A stretch of DNA of 64,000 bases, from positions 992,001 through 1,056,000 of the forward strand of contig NC_008610.1 of NCBI RefSeq assembly GCF_000015105.1, read 5' to 3'. Position 1 is the first letter of the stretch; each line of letters opens with the position of its first letter. The notes beneath the pieces were generated by a model. The model ran no database searches, was not told where the DNA came from, and saw only the letters and a list, made by a program, of their open reading frames with translations. This DNA comes from Candidatus Ruthia magnifica str. Cm (Calyptogena magnifica). GTDB lineage: Bacteria; Pseudomonadota; Gammaproteobacteria; PS1; Pseudothioglobaceae. A program made the position numbers and the translations under genes. This document shows, piece after piece, positions 17,779 through 27,479 of the stretch.

Positions 17779-18411
17779 ATGAACTCTGAAACACGTACAA
17801 AAATGTTTGGAAGGTTGCTTAAAAAGATACCTAATCCAACCACAGAATTAAATTATTCAACACCATTTGAATTGCTAGTAGCTGTTACATTATCCGCACA
17901 AGCAACGGATAAAAGCGTTAATAAGGTCACTGATAAATTGTTTCCAATTGCCAATACACCTGAAACTATTTTTGAATTAGGTGAAGACACACTTAGAGAT
18001 ACAATAAGAGCCATTGGCTTGTTTAACTCAAAAGCTAAACATATTATTCAAGCTTGCAAAATTCTGATTGAAAAATACAGCTCAAGCGTACCAGAAACTC
18101 GTAAAGAATTAGAAGCACTGCCTGGTGTTGGTCGTAAAACTGCCAATGTTGTGCTTAATACTGCCTTTGGCCATCCAACCATTGCAGTGGATACGCATAT
18201 TTATCGTGTAGCAAACCGCACTGCTATTGCCAGTGGTAAAACCGTATTGGAGGTAGAGAAAAAATTGGTTAAATTCATCCCTGATGAATACCGAGTGCCT
18301 GCGCACCACTTAATGATTCTACATGGTCGTTATACTTGTAAAGCTCGTTCTCCATTATGCACAGAATGTATTTTGCTTGATCTTTGCGAATATGAAGAGA
18401 AAAATCTATAA
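17779..18411 (+). CDS. nth: Endonuclease III
   Basis: Endonuclease III removes oxidised pyrimidines and nicks abasic sites. I choose the ATG at 17779, which gives MNSETRTKMFGRLLKKIPNP and places Lys120 (in LPGVGRKTANVV) and Asp138 (in AVDTHI) at the same numbers as in E. coli; an in-frame TTG at 17749 would add ten unsupported residues. The C-terminal [4Fe-4S] cluster ligands are spaced C-X6-C-X2-C-X5-C (CKARSPLCTECILLDLC). Helix-hairpin-helix and catalytic residues are intact. It is followed immediately by the DUF1841 remnant on the same strand. Confidence 0.96.
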   Translation: MNSETRTKMFGRLLKKIPNPTTELNYSTPFELLVAVTLSAQATDKSVNKVTDKLFPIANTPETIFELGEDTLRDTIRAIGLFNSKAKHIIQACKILIEKYSSSVPETRKELEALPGVGRKTANVVLNTAFGHPTIAVDTHIYRVANRTAIASGKTVLEVEKKLVKFIPDEYRVPAHHLMILHGRYTCKARSPLCTECILLDLCEYEEKNL

Positions 18412-18788
18412 ATATTTTACACTCAAGATAGAACGCAACAGCGACAATTCCTTTCCAATATTTGGAAAAGTTTTTAAATAAACGAGTGTTCTTGACCTAT
18501 TGAAAACTCAACTAACCTAGGCAATTGAAATACACCCTGAGTATCAAACTGATTATTTTACAGAAAAAGGCAAGGATTAATCCTTATCTGATTAATCTAC
18601 GTCTATCTTAAAGAAAACAATTTTCAATTAACCAGACACTGGGCATTAAAAAGATTTATCAAAAAATATTAACCAAAACTAAAGACCCACATGAAACAAA
18701 GCACAAAATGATAAATTGTATTGTACAGATATTTTTTTCCGAACAGAAAAACAACACGCCGATGGATTATCAGTCTTATGTCTGTTGA
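18412..18788 (+). pseudogene. Decayed DUF1841 family gene
   Basis: Directly after the nth stop codon the + strand reads (with frame changes) TQDRTQQRQFLSNIWK, PIENQLTQAIEIHPEYQTDY, YLINLRLSLK-like text, then LTKTKDPHE and a C-terminal end reaching the YQSY region near 18780. This matches the DUF1841 layout, in which 'QAI..HPEY' and 'K..DPHEAEH.M' are typical. The expected ATG start has become ATA at 18412 and stops interrupt the frame. Function of the family is unknown; it often follows nth in gammaproteobacteria. Confidence 0.65.
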
Positions 18789-19632
18789 GTTACACATTGA
18801 AAAACATCTAGGTCAAACACTCATCAACAAACAATTCATTGGTACAGGGTTATTTGATGCCTATAAAGTGACACTAGATGATGGTAATCACGTTTTTATT
18901 AAATATCAATCTAGTGCCAATCAACAATTACTATCAGAAAATAGTGCTCTTTCAATATTGAATAAAATAATCCACACACCAAAAGTATTAGGTAATTGTG
19001 AACATTGCTTAATTTTAGAATGGATTGAAACCGAGCACAATATAAATATACAGTCACAAATTGGCGTTGAATTGGCCAAACTTCATCAAAATACCCATAA
19101 CTATTTTGGCTTTGAATTTGATAATTATATTGGGCAAACACCACAATATAATGGGGTTGGTAAATACATCAGTGATTGGTCGATGTTCTTTTGGGAATTT
19201 CGTTTATTATTTCAAATTGAACTTGCCAAGCAAAATAATTATTTAAATGCACAAAACTACAAGCAACTACTAAGCGTAGAAAAAATATTACCTAATTTAT
19301 TAGATATCAATATCACTCCAATCTTACTACATGGAGATTTGTGGTCTGGTAATGTTTTGAGTGAAAAAAACAATCCTTATTTTATTGACCCTGCTAGTTA
19401 TTATGGTCACTACGAGGCTGATTTTGCCTTAACTTTTATGTTTGGTGGATTTTCAAATGATTTTTATAACAGTTATACAACCATCTTCCCGCTCAAAAAA
19501 GGGTTTGATAAACGTAAACCTTTGTATATGTTATATCATTACCTCAATCATCTTAATATTTTTGGTTATAGTTACCACACAAATGTGATGGATTGTTATG
19601 GGAGAATTGCTGAAGTTACACGGTTTGGGTAA
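18778..19632 (+). CDS. Fructosamine-3-kinase family protein
   Basis: These aminoglycoside-phosphotransferase-fold kinases phosphorylate protein-bound fructosamines or small substrates. I use the ATG at 18778 (MSVELHIEKHLGQTLINKQF); the frame runs 19 codons further up but that part overlaps the DUF1841 remnant. Key stretches: GTGLFDAYKVTLDDG (nucleotide loop), VFIKYQ with the ATP-binding lysine, LEWIETEH, the catalytic loop LHGDLWSGNVL, and the metal-binding IDPASYYGHYEADFA. The C-terminus is FGYSYHTNVMDCYGRIAEVTRF, a little short of typical. The true substrate is unknown. Confidence 0.82.
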   Translation: MSVELHIEKHLGQTLINKQFIGTGLFDAYKVTLDDGNHVFIKYQSSANQQLLSENSALSILNKIIHTPKVLGNCEHCLILEWIETEHNINIQSQIGVELAKLHQNTHNYFGFEFDNYIGQTPQYNGVGKYISDWSMFFWEFRLLFQIELAKQNNYLNAQNYKQLLSVEKILPNLLDINITPILLHGDLWSGNVLSEKNNPYFIDPASYYGHYEADFALTFMFGGFSNDFYNSYTTIFPLKKGFDKRKPLYMLYHYLNHLNIFGYSYHTNVMDCYGRIAEVTRFG

Positions 19633-19848
19633 AAACTGAATAGCAATTAAACAAAGATTTACAAGAAATAAGTACAATTTCTACCTACAGCAAGTTAGGT
19701 GGGCCGTATTTATGTTTTTTGTATACACTAACTAACACACTTTGAGAATAGAAATTAGCTTGATATTGTTCATAATAAAAAACTTTGGCTTATTACTGAG
19801 TTGGATAATTATAAGATTGAGTAAAGCAAACTCAAAAACAAAAAATGA

Positions 19849-20469
19849 TTAACCCTGTCGCCAATTAACAAAATTACTCAGTAATTGCAAACCATCATGT
19901 TGTGACTTCTCAGGATGGAATTGCACTGCAAATAATTTATCTTTAGCAATGGCACAAGTAAAATCAACCCCATAATTAGTCACCCCGGCAACCATATTTG
20001 CTTGGCTTGTTTCTACATAGTAACTATGCACACTAAAAAAACGTGTATTATCATCAATATTATGCCAAAGCGGATGCTCTATTGACTGTTTGACTGTATT
20101 CCAGCCCATGTGTGGCACTTTAAGATTATTCTTAGAAAATTTAACAATACTACCTGGCACAATAGACAAGCCATCAGTACCGCCATTTTCTGCACTAAAA
20201 TCAAACAAAAGTTGCAAACCTAAGCAAATACCTAAAAATGGTTTCTCATTAATACAACGCTTAATTACATCAATTAATTCATGCTCTACTAAAGCCTTCA
20301 TACAAGCGCCTATTGCACCTTGTCCTGGAAAAACAATGCAATCAGAATTCATGATTAAATCAGCATCATCAGTTAAAAATACTTCGTCGTTCGGAGCAAC
20401 ATATGCAAGTGCTTTTTGCACACTACGCACATTACCCATACCATAATCAATAATTGCAATACTTTGCAC
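19849..20469 (-). CDS. hisH: Imidazole glycerol phosphate synthase subunit HisH
   Basis: HisH hydrolyses glutamine and channels ammonia to HisF in histidine synthesis. The 206-residue protein has the nucleophile Cys82 in FLGICLGLQ, and the His185-Glu187 pair in AVQFHPEKS; N-terminal IDYGMGNVRS is characteristic. It lies 6 bp after hisB on the minus strand. hisF is not in this window; hisA is at 47147 and hisC at 23462, so the histidine genes are scattered. Confidence 0.96.
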   Translation of the reverse strand: MQSIAIIDYGMGNVRSVQKALAYVAPNDEVFLTDDADLIMNSDCIVFPGQGAIGACMKALVEHELIDVIKRCINEKPFLGICLGLQLLFDFSAENGGTDGLSIVPGSIVKFSKNNLKVPHMGWNTVKQSIEHPLWHNIDDNTRFFSVHSYYVETSQANMVAGVTNYGVDFTCAIAKDKLFAVQFHPEKSQHDGLQLLSNFVNWRQG

Positions 20470-20475
20470 GAATGT

Positions 20476-21054
20476 TTAAAGCGAACCTTTAGTTGAAGGT
20501 ACACTTTCTTGACGTTCATCTTTTGTTATTGCCATACGTAACGCTCTACCGAATGCTTTAAAAATGGTTTCAGCCTGATGATGAGAATTAACTCCTTTAA
20601 AATTATCAATATGCAATGTAATTAGAGCATGATTAACAAATCCTTGGAAAAATTCTGAAATCAAATCAACATCAAAAGTACCAATCATAGCACGCGTAAA
20701 ACTCACATTTAAATCCAAATTAGCGCGACCAGAAAGATCCAACACAACGCGTGATAACGCTTCATCTAGTGGCACATAAGAATAGCCATAACGGGTAAAG
20801 CCTTTTTTATCGCCGACTGCTTGAACAAAGGCTTGACCCAATGTAATGCCAATATCTTCAACACTGTGATGATCATCAATCTGTGTATCGCCATCACATT
20901 TAATGGTTAGATCCATTAATCCATGCCGTGCAACCTGATCTAACATATGATCTAAAAATGGCACGCCAGTATCTATATTTGCTTGACCAGTACCATATAA
21001 ATTGAGTTTAACACTAATGTCAGTTTCATTGGTTTTTCTAGAAACTTTAATCAT
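20476..21054 (-). CDS. hisB: Imidazoleglycerol-phosphate dehydratase
   Basis: This manganese enzyme dehydrates imidazoleglycerol phosphate to imidazoleacetol phosphate. The 192-residue monofunctional form (no phosphatase domain) has [13 protein letters not shown], the first metal site [11 protein letters not shown], and the second [19 protein letters not shown] ends the protein. It is the first gene of a hisB-hisH pair. Confidence 0.96.
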   Translation of the reverse strand: MIKVSRKTNETDISVKLNLYGTGQANIDTGVPFLDHMLDQVARHGLMDLTIKCDGDTQIDDHHSVEDIGITLGQAFVQAVGDKKGFTRYGYSYVPLDEALSRVVLDLSGRANLDLNVSFTRAMIGTFDVDLISEFFQGFVNHALITLHIDNFKGVNSHHQAETIFKAFGRALRMAITKDERQESVPSTKGSL

Positions 21055-21057
21055 ATT

Positions 21058-21280
21058 TATTCCACAAGTTCAATTATCTTTTTATTATAACTATTGACAG
21101 CAATAATCGCCCATATAATACAAAGATAAATAATTTAAATATAGAAATAATAAAAACCAACAATTGTAATAATAACCAGCATAATCAAAACACTAATAAT
21201 CCTCGCATAAAATAGTCCAATTGATTCTAAAAATATGGCTAAAAGAACAGCAACAACAAGACTTTTAGTGGGTAATTTTT
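21058..21280 (-). pseudogene. Small two-helix membrane protein with an in-frame stop
   Basis: Between asd and hisB, one minus frame reads SQKLPTKSLVVAVLLAIFLE, IGLFYARIISVLIMLVIIT, then a TAA, then [20 protein letters not shown] and a stop near 21062. Two hydrophobic stretches followed by an Ile/Trp-rich segment and a basic end resemble short membrane proteins of the type 'GPIGLLYA...GIIWA..A...HN'. No ATG is visible at the 5' end. A single nonsense codon and lost start suggest a recent loss, although readthrough or an unusual start cannot be excluded. Confidence 0.4.
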
Positions 21281-21292
21281 GTGATGATACAA

Positions 21293-22318
21293 TTATAAAT
21301 ACTCTTCAATTAAAATTTCAGCAATTTGTACCGTATTAAGCGCTGCACCTTTGCGAATATTATCAGAAACTACCCATAAGTTTAAACTTTTTTCACAAGA
21401 AATATCCTCACGGATGCGACTCACAAACGTATCATCATGGTTAGTTGCCTCCACAAATGGCGTAGCATAGCCCCCATCTTCACGATTATCCATAACTGTA
21501 ACACCGTTTGCTTTTGACAAAATATTAGTGGCTTCAGCTGCAGTAATTTTTCTTACAGTTTCGATATTAATCGCTTCAGAATGCCCATAAATAACAGGCA
21601 CACGTACTGCTGTGGGATTAATCAAGATGTCTTCATCTTCAAAAATTTTTTGAGTTTCCCACACCATTTTCATCTCTTCCTTGGTATAGCCATTGTCTTG
21701 AAAAACATCAATATGTGGAATGATATTAAACGCAATCTGCTTTGGATATACCTCAACATCAACCTCAGTATTGCCACTTAATAATTTAGTAGTTTGGTCA
21801 ATTAATTCACTAATAGCTTTCTTTCCAGAACCCGATACCGCCTGATAAGTCGCCACATTGATACGCTTAATCCCCACCATATCATAAATCGGCTTGAGTG
21901 CCACCAACATTTGAATGGTGGAACAATTTGGATTGGCAATAATATTACGCTTAGTGTAATCCGCAATCGCATGTGCATTAACCTCTGGCACGACTAAAGG
22001 GATATCCTTATCACGACGAAAATGTGCCGTATTATCAATTACCACACACCCTGACTCAGCTGCAATCGGTGCATATTTCTCAGAAATACTACCACCTGCT
22101 GAAAACAACCCTATTTGCACTTTCGAAAAATCAAAGGTACTTAAATCTTGTACCGTCCAACTTTTACTCTGACAAAACACTTTCTTACCAGTAGAATTGG
22201 CACTCGCTAAAGGATATAAATTATTAATTGGAAAGTTACGCTGTTCTAAAATAGAAATAATCGTTTCGCCCACCGCGCCTGTTACACCAACAACGCATAC
22301 ATCAAACTTCTTACTCAT
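21293..22318 (-). CDS. asd: Aspartate-semialdehyde dehydrogenase
   Basis: Asd makes aspartate semialdehyde for lysine, diaminopimelate, methionine and threonine. The 341-residue protein has the NADP-binding GVTGAVGETI at residues 11-20, the nucleophile Cys132 in IIANPNCSTIQM, the substrate-binding region AVSGSGKKAISEL, and the catalytic histidine in VPVIYGHSEAI. It is the shorter usg-like/asd form found in many bacteria. It is monocistronic or leads the small membrane remnant and hisB-hisH on the same strand. Confidence 0.95.
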   Translation of the reverse strand: MSKKFDVCVVGVTGAVGETIISILEQRNFPINNLYPLASANSTGKKVFCQSKSWTVQDLSTFDFSKVQIGLFSAGGSISEKYAPIAAESGCVVIDNTAHFRRDKDIPLVVPEVNAHAIADYTKRNIIANPNCSTIQMLVALKPIYDMVGIKRINVATYQAVSGSGKKAISELIDQTTKLLSGNTEVDVEVYPKQIAFNIIPHIDVFQDNGYTKEEMKMVWETQKIFEDEDILINPTAVRVPVIYGHSEAINIETVRKITAAEATNILSKANGVTVMDNREDGGYATPFVEATNHDDTFVSRIREDISCEKSLNLWVVSDNIRKGAALNTVQIAEILIEEYL

Positions 22319-22734
22319 AAGTATAAAAATTGAAAATTATAAATTAACAGTATTATACTTGACTTGCAGTTATTTTTTTTATTACCAAATTCAATGTTAA
22401 ACAACTTATTTTCTTTAGTTTGAGTCTTTAAATATTGTTGTCTCCATTCTGTATATCAATAATTTTACTAAAATAGCAATAGTGCGATAAAAATACTCGC
22501 TCGTTAATTTTTTTTAAGATAAAGTTTAGTATCCTCTGATAAATTATATGATCTTAACACCTGCTCTATCTTCTTGGTTTTAGATTTATTTATTTTTTCA
22601 CGAAATCTCTTAATATGAAAAATCACAGGACTTATCTTAACAATAAGAAACTACAATCATCATAATAGCAGTAATAATCAACACCTCATGCTTTGTGGCA
22701 CTCCTGTTAGGATTTATTGAATATCTATATTCAT
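22319..22734 (-). other. Unrecognised minus-strand gene debris between nif3-like gene and asd
   Basis: About 415 bp without an intact gene. The best minus frame holds ISPVIFHIKRFREKINKSK followed by KIEQVLRSYNLSEDTKLYLK, preceded by a hydrophobic stretch containing AIMMIVVS, as if a small single-helix membrane protein had decayed. I could not match it to a family. Confidence 0.35.
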
Positions 22735-23475
22735 TTATACAATATTATCAATATCAACAAATTTATGCTTAAGTCCAAAATTTTTACTAAGGTGTTGACA
22801 TAGGGCTTGCACCCCATAACGTTCAGTGGCATGGTGTCCAGCAGAAATGAAGGCAATATTATTTTCTTTAGCGATGGCGGGGGTTTGTTCTGATACTTCA
22901 CCCGTTAAAAAACAATCAGCGTTAATATTAATAGCGTGGTCAATGTAGGTTTGTGCGCCACCGCTACACCACGCGATGCGTTTTAATATTTTATCATCCA
23001 TACCAAAAACTAACGGAGTACGGCTTAAAACTTGTTTGATGATATTAGAAAAACTGCCTAGCGTGATGTCAATTTCCCCTTGCCAGACTAGTGTATCCCC
23101 AATTGGCATAGGATTTTTAATGTCAAAACGTTGGGCAAGTTGAGCATTGTTGCCTACTTCAGTATGGGCATCTAAAGGCAGGTGGTAAGAGAATAGGTTA
23201 ATATCGTTATCTAACAGTGCTTTGATGCGTTTTTTTTTAATACCTGTTATAGCTGAATTTTCATTTTTCCAAAAAAATCCATGATGAACAAACAGCGCAT
23301 CTACCCCTTCATCAATTGCTCTATCAATCAAATTTTGATTAGCACTCACACCTGAGATGATTTTATCAATATTAGATTTGCCTTCAATTTGTAAGCCATT
23401 GGAACAATAATCATTAAATGCATCTACATTAAGATAGTCATGGCAGTATTCGGATAAGGTTTTATTCCCAATCAT
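22735..23475 (-). CDS. Nif3-like dinuclear metal centre protein (YbgI/DUF34)
   Basis: These conserved proteins form toroidal hexamers with a two-metal site; a GTP cyclohydrolase I type 2 or repair role has been proposed but is not settled. The 246-residue protein has metal-ligand regions LFVHHGFFWKN and AGHHATERYGVQAL, with GLQIEGKSNIDKI near the N-terminus. It starts inside the 3' end of hisC (14-bp overlap), so the two are translationally coupled. Confidence 0.9.
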   Translation of the reverse strand: MIGNKTLSEYCHDYLNVDAFNDYCSNGLQIEGKSNIDKIISGVSANQNLIDRAIDEGVDALFVHHGFFWKNENSAITGIKKKRIKALLDNDINLFSYHLPLDAHTEVGNNAQLAQRFDIKNPMPIGDTLVWQGEIDITLGSFSNIIKQVLSRTPLVFGMDDKILKRIAWCSGGAQTYIDHAININADCFLTGEVSEQTPAIAKENNIAFISAGHHATERYGVQALCQHLSKNFGLKHKFVDIDNIV

Positions 23476-24523
23476 AGAAACGTTTTACAAGATTGATAAA
23501 GGTTTGGTTTTGTGTTTGCGTACCAATGGTGGCACGTAGGCAGTCTGTTAATGCCGGAATACTGCTTAAATCTTTAATTAACACCCCATTCACTTTTAAA
23601 AATTTAAACAAGAGATTGGCATTCTGTGTTTTGAATAAAATAAAATTAGCTTGTGATGGATAAACTTGCAAACCACTAATTGCACCAAGCGTGGATGACA
23701 ACTTGATGCGTTCTTTGAGGATAATTTGAGAGTTCTGGTTGATTTCCTTTTTTTCTTTGAGAAGAAAATTCGCACTCACCTGTGTAAGCGTATTGATATT
23801 GTAAGGCAGGCGTAGTTTATCCAATGCTGCCACCATGTCTTGCGCAGCAATCAACAAACCTAGACGTAGCCCTGCAAAACCGATTTTTGACACAGTTCTA
23901 AGCAATACTAGATTTGGATATTTTTTAATATCCAGCAAAAAACTGTCATTAGCATAGGCATAATACGCTTCATCAAGCACCACTAAAGCATTACTTGAGG
24001 TGATAATTTTCTCGATAACTGTTCTATCAAACGCATTTCCTGTTGGATTATTTGGATAGGCGATAAAAATTAATTTAGGACTGTGAGTTTCTATCACTCT
24101 TTGCATGGCATCAGCGTCAATCTCAAAATCATTCGTTAATGCAACACTTAGATAATTAAGCCGTGTAAATTTTGCAATCATCCCATACATGACAAAACTT
24201 GGGTCAACACTTAGAATGGTATCCCCCGCATCACATGCCAATGCTAATAGTTGAATCAGCTCATCCGAGCCATTACCAAGTAACACACCAAATTCATCAG
24301 GAATATCCATTAACTCACGCAAAGTTTGTTGCAACTCGTTTGCACTGGCACTGGCAGGATAACGGTTTAGTTGTATATCTGCCAAATACTGCCCAATTAA
24401 CGTATTTGATAAGGAGAATGGCGACTCCATCGCATCCAACTTCACCATATCATTAGAAAAAGGTACATGATAAACATTAATTGCTTTAATATCAGGGCGC
24501 AGCCAGTTGTTAATAAAACTCAT
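23462..24523 (-). CDS. hisC: Histidinol-phosphate aminotransferase
   Basis: HisC transfers an amino group from glutamate to imidazole acetol phosphate using PLP. The 353-residue protein shows MESPFSL, LLGNGSDELIQLL (cofactor phosphate), IFIAYPNNPTGNAFD, VLDEAYYAYA, and the PLP lysine in TVSKIGFAGLRLGL, ending with ATIGTQTQNQTFI. It overlaps thiD (4 bp) upstream and the nif3-like gene (14 bp) downstream on the minus strand, part of a compact five-gene run dsbA-like, thiD, hisC, nif3 plus folK just upstream. Confidence 0.93.
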   Translation of the reverse strand: MSFINNWLRPDIKAINVYHVPFSNDMVKLDAMESPFSLSNTLIGQYLADIQLNRYPASASANELQQTLRELMDIPDEFGVLLGNGSDELIQLLALACDAGDTILSVDPSFVMYGMIAKFTRLNYLSVALTNDFEIDADAMQRVIETHSPKLIFIAYPNNPTGNAFDRTVIEKIITSSNALVVLDEAYYAYANDSFLLDIKKYPNLVLLRTVSKIGFAGLRLGLLIAAQDMVAALDKLRLPYNINTLTQVSANFLLKEKKEINQNSQIILKERIKLSSTLGAISGLQVYPSQANFILFKTQNANLLFKFLKVNGVLIKDLSSIPALTDCLRATIGTQTQNQTFINLVKRFYDWE

Positions 24524-25272
24524 AGTGGTGATTGTCGATTAGGATGATATTGCATTTTACCAATACTTTTGGCATTTAATAAAGCTTGATAGGTATAGTC
24601 CAATGCGCGCTTACAAGCAATTTCAACACTCAAACCCAATGCAATTAATGTGCTTATTACACTTGAAAGTGTGCAACCAGAACCGTGATAACTGCCTGAT
24701 AGTTTTTTATAAATAAAACTTTGAATAAGTATTCCGTGGCGATATAAACAATGTTCAATCACATCATCAGATGAATCAGTTTTGGTGAGTAAAATCCAAT
24801 TGCAAAAAAGTTTTTTGATGGCTTTTTGTTCATCTTGCTCATCTGCCAGAATCTTCAATTCTGACAAATTAGGAGTGATAACTTTTGCCAGTGGCAACAA
24901 ATATTGTTTTAAAGCATCAATTAAGGCATGATCTAAAAAATCACAATCACTACTAGACTTCACAATTGGGTCAAGAATAATAGTTTTATTTTTAACCAAC
25001 TTAGCAATAGTTTTAATTTGCTTAATTGAGGATAATAAGCCAATTTTCACCACTTTAAAATCAATATCAGCTTGTAAATGCTTAAATTGCTTAACAATCA
25101 AGCCACAATCAACCTCAACCAAACTTTCAATTGACACTGTGTTTTGCACAGTAAGATTAGTAGTAATAACAAGTGGTGTTACGCCAAATTGATTGATACT
25201 TTCAATATCAGCAACTAACCCTGCACCACCACAAGGATCAAGTCCTGATAAAACTAAAACTACATCATTCAA
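24520..25272 (-). CDS. thiD: Hydroxymethylpyrimidine/phosphomethylpyrimidine kinase
   Basis: ThiD phosphorylates HMP and HMP-phosphate for thiamine synthesis. The 250-residue ribokinase-fold protein has the N-terminal [52 protein letters not shown] and the anion-hole [14 protein letters not shown] near the end. The standard motif GTGCT is here GSGCT. It overlaps the dsbA-like gene by 8 bp upstream and hisC by 4 bp downstream. Confidence 0.92.
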   Translation of the reverse strand: MNDVVLVLSGLDPCGGAGLVADIESINQFGVTPLVITTNLTVQNTVSIESLVEVDCGLIVKQFKHLQADIDFKVVKIGLLSSIKQIKTIAKLVKNKTIILDPIVKSSSDCDFLDHALIDALKQYLLPLAKVITPNLSELKILADEQDEQKAIKKLFCNWILLTKTDSSDDVIEHCLYRHGILIQSFIYKKLSGSYHGSGCTLSSVISTLIALGLSVEIACKRALDYTYQALLNAKSIGKMQYHPNRQSPL

Positions 25273-25882
25273 GTTTGCTTTCTTTTTTGATTAAAAAATC
25301 CACGACTTTTAGCATGTTAGTATGTGAACCTGCATGTGTGGCATCGATTAAATACTTGCCATTAATAACCATAACCGGAACGCCAGTAACCTTATATTTA
25401 AGTGTATTTAATTTAGATTTATTGACTTTAATTTTCACACTAAAGGAATCGAATGCTTTTTCTATCTTGGTTTTATCAACACCAAAACTTGTCACCCAGC
25501 TAATAAAACTCTCTTTAGAGTTAAAGCGTTTATTCTTTGTGTGAATTGTATCAAATAACACCTCATGCAATTTTTCAACTAAGTTTAATTCTTCTAACAC
25601 AAAATAAAAAATCGCCCCATTCAGCCAACGCTTAGAAAATATAGCTGGTTGGCGCACAAACTCAACATTGCTAAGTTTAGTTTTGAACCATTCATTCATT
25701 AGAGGCTCAAAATTATAACAATGTAGACAATAATACCAAAATAACTCGCGCACCTCAATTTTATTGCCCGTTGTGGTTTTGACTGGCTTATCAAGCACTA
25801 CATAATCTATACCAGCTTCATAATCCTGCGAAAATGCAAAACTAGAAAATATAATTAGTAGAGAAAATAGTATCTTTTTCAT
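25265..25882 (-). CDS. DsbA-type periplasmic thiol:disulfide interchange protein
   Basis: DsbA introduces disulfides into exported proteins. The 205-residue protein has a signal peptide ([19 protein letters not shown]), the thioredoxin active site Cys52-Leu-His-Cys55 in [13 protein letters not shown], an alpha-helical insert, and the cis-Pro loop [12 protein letters not shown]. Most DsbA have CPHC, so CLHC is unusual; the change at the X position lowers or shifts redox power in studied mutants. The overall layout fits DsbA rather than DsbC. It lies just after folK and overlaps thiD. Confidence 0.85.
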   Translation of the reverse strand: MKKILFSLLIIFSSFAFSQDYEAGIDYVVLDKPVKTTTGNKIEVRELFWYYCLHCYNFEPLMNEWFKTKLSNVEFVRQPAIFSKRWLNGAIFYFVLEELNLVEKLHEVLFDTIHTKNKRFNSKESFISWVTSFGVDKTKIEKAFDSFSVKIKVNKSKLNTLKYKVTGVPVMVINGKYLIDATHAGSHTNMLKVVDFLIKKESKLE

Positions 25883-25884
25883 AG

Positions 25885-26367
25885 TTATTTCTTGTTTAAG
25901 ATTTCAATATTATACGATTTTAACTCATCCATAGTTGCACGTAACTGCGTATAAGTTTTATGCTGCTGTGGATGAGTTAAATTTGGACTTAATTCTGCCA
26001 ATGGCATAAGTACAAAGTTATATTTCAAAATATCATCTCTTGGTAGGTTGTGACTTTTGTCAATAATCATGTCATACAAAATTAAATCAAGGTCAATTAA
26101 GCGTGATGAAAATTTTGAAGAACACCTATCTCTACCAAGATTATCTTCAATTTTATGAAAAATACTAACTACTTCAGAAATTGTTAAATTAGTCGGTACA
26201 TTAACACCAATATTATAAAAATTATTACCTTCAAAACCAAAGGCTTTAGATTCATAAACTCTAGAAAAAACTGTGTTTTCAAACATTGCTTTAATAGTGT
26301 CAATAGCCTTAGACAAATTTTTCCTACGGCTTTGATTTGAACCAATATTGATGTGAATATTAGCCAT
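25885..26367 (-). CDS. folK: 2-amino-4-hydroxy-6-hydroxymethyldihydropteridine pyrophosphokinase
   Basis: FolK transfers pyrophosphate to the pterin in folate synthesis. I choose the ATG at 26367, giving [20 protein letters not shown], the family's usual start; the frame extends 14 codons higher but that part lies inside folB. Conserved: [28 protein letters not shown], and [13 protein letters not shown] with the metal-binding aspartates, PHP-like [12 protein letters not shown]. It overlaps folB by 8 bp, so translation is coupled. Confidence 0.92.
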   Translation of the reverse strand: MANIHINIGSNQSRRKNLSKAIDTIKAMFENTVFSRVYESKAFGFEGNNFYNIGVNVPTNLTISEVVSIFHKIEDNLGRDRCSSKFSSRLIDLDLILYDMIIDKSHNLPRDDILKYNFVLMPLAELSPNLTHPQQHKTYTQLRATMDELKSYNIEILNKK

Positions 26368-26719
26368 TACTACGCTCACGCTCAATGATAACACCCACTC
26401 CGTGTGCACCTGTCAATACTTCTCCTTTGTTTAAAGTAAGTTTTACCCAGGTAACTTCAAATTCTTTCAATACAATTTGGGTGATTTTTTCTGCCAAGGT
26501 CTCAACCAACTGGAACTCACTATTTTGCACAAAATCAATCAAATACTTTGACACTGCTTTATAATTCAAGGCTTGGTCAATATGATCAGTTTTACTAGCA
26601 GCCTTAACATTAGCTGACATTTCAATATCTAGTACAATATCTTGACGAATTTTTCTCTCCCAATCGTAAATACCAATGACGGTATCAATTTTTAATCCTT
26701 GTATAAATACAATATCCAT
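26360..26719 (-). CDS. folB: Dihydroneopterin aldolase
   Basis: FolB cleaves dihydroneopterin in folate synthesis and can also epimerise it. The 119-residue protein has MDIVFIQGLKIDTVIGIYDW, ALNYKAVSKYLIDFV, LVETLAEKITQIVL and VTWVKLTLNKGEVLTGAHGV; the Glu and Lys near IGIYDWERK and LNKGE fit the active site. It overlaps folK by 8 bp. The divergent plsY starts 55 bp away, so the two promoters share a short intergenic region. Confidence 0.93.
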   Translation of the reverse strand: MDIVFIQGLKIDTVIGIYDWERKIRQDIVLDIEMSANVKAASKTDHIDQALNYKAVSKYLIDFVQNSEFQLVETLAEKITQIVLKEFEVTWVKLTLNKGEVLTGAHGVGVIIERERSNG

Positions 26720-26773
26720 AGTAACATTTTGAGCAACTAAAATTACCCACTCAATTAAACCAAAAAAAGTATC

Positions 26774-27367
26774 ATGTTACCTGAATTGCTCTTTATCGTT
26801 CTTCTTCTCCTTAGCTATCTAATCGGTTCAATCTCAACAGCAATTATTGTTTGTAAAATGTTTAATCTACCCGACTCCAGAACTCAAGGATCAAACAACC
26901 CAGGAGCAACTAATGTATTACGCATTGGCGGTAAAAAAGCGGCCGCAATTACACTCATTGGTGATGGACTCAAAGGTGCAATTCCAGTACTAATCGCACA
27001 TTACTTAGCCTTTAACATGCTTAATGTTACTTGGGTTATTTTGGTAACATTTTTAGGCCATGTATATCCAATTTTCTTTAGCTTTAAAGGTGGAAAAGGA
27101 GTTGCAACTTTTTTAGGCGCTCTGCTTGCTCTTAGTTATCTTACTGGGCTTAGTTTTATAATTACTTGGGTTTTTGTAGCAAAAGTACTAAAAATTTCAT
27201 CACTCTCAGCACTAATTTCTACTGTGCTCACTCCAGTTTATTTTTATCTAATTACTAATAATTTAGCTTCTACTTATGTCATTATCTTAATCTGTCTATG
27301 GATTTTTTATACCCATCAAAGTAATATTAAAAGACTACTTAATAGCCAAGAAAATAAAATCAATTAA
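26774..27367 (+). CDS. plsY: Acyl-phosphate:glycerol-3-phosphate acyltransferase
   Basis: PlsY is an inner-membrane enzyme that makes lysophosphatidate from acyl-phosphate and glycerol-3-phosphate, the latter supplied by GpsA (3101). The 197-residue protein has about five membrane helices. Family motifs: GSISTAII, the phosphate loop RTQGSNNPGATNVLRIGG, GHVYPIFFSFKGGKGVAT with the third motif, and the conserved C-terminus near YTHQSNIKRLL. It is divergent from folB. Confidence 0.95.
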   Translation: MLPELLFIVLLLLSYLIGSISTAIIVCKMFNLPDSRTQGSNNPGATNVLRIGGKKAAAITLIGDGLKGAIPVLIAHYLAFNMLNVTWVILVTFLGHVYPIFFSFKGGKGVATFLGALLALSYLTGLSFIITWVFVAKVLKISSLSALISTVLTPVYFYLITNNLASTYVIILICLWIFYTHQSNIKRLLNSQENKIN

Positions 27368-27479
27368 CGCTCAAAACTTAGTACTTATCCATTAAAATAA
27401 GTAAAATATTGCATTCATTAAAAATAATATCACGTCTGAAAATACATTGTTAAGCTTATCAAAAATAGCAGACGATTAC

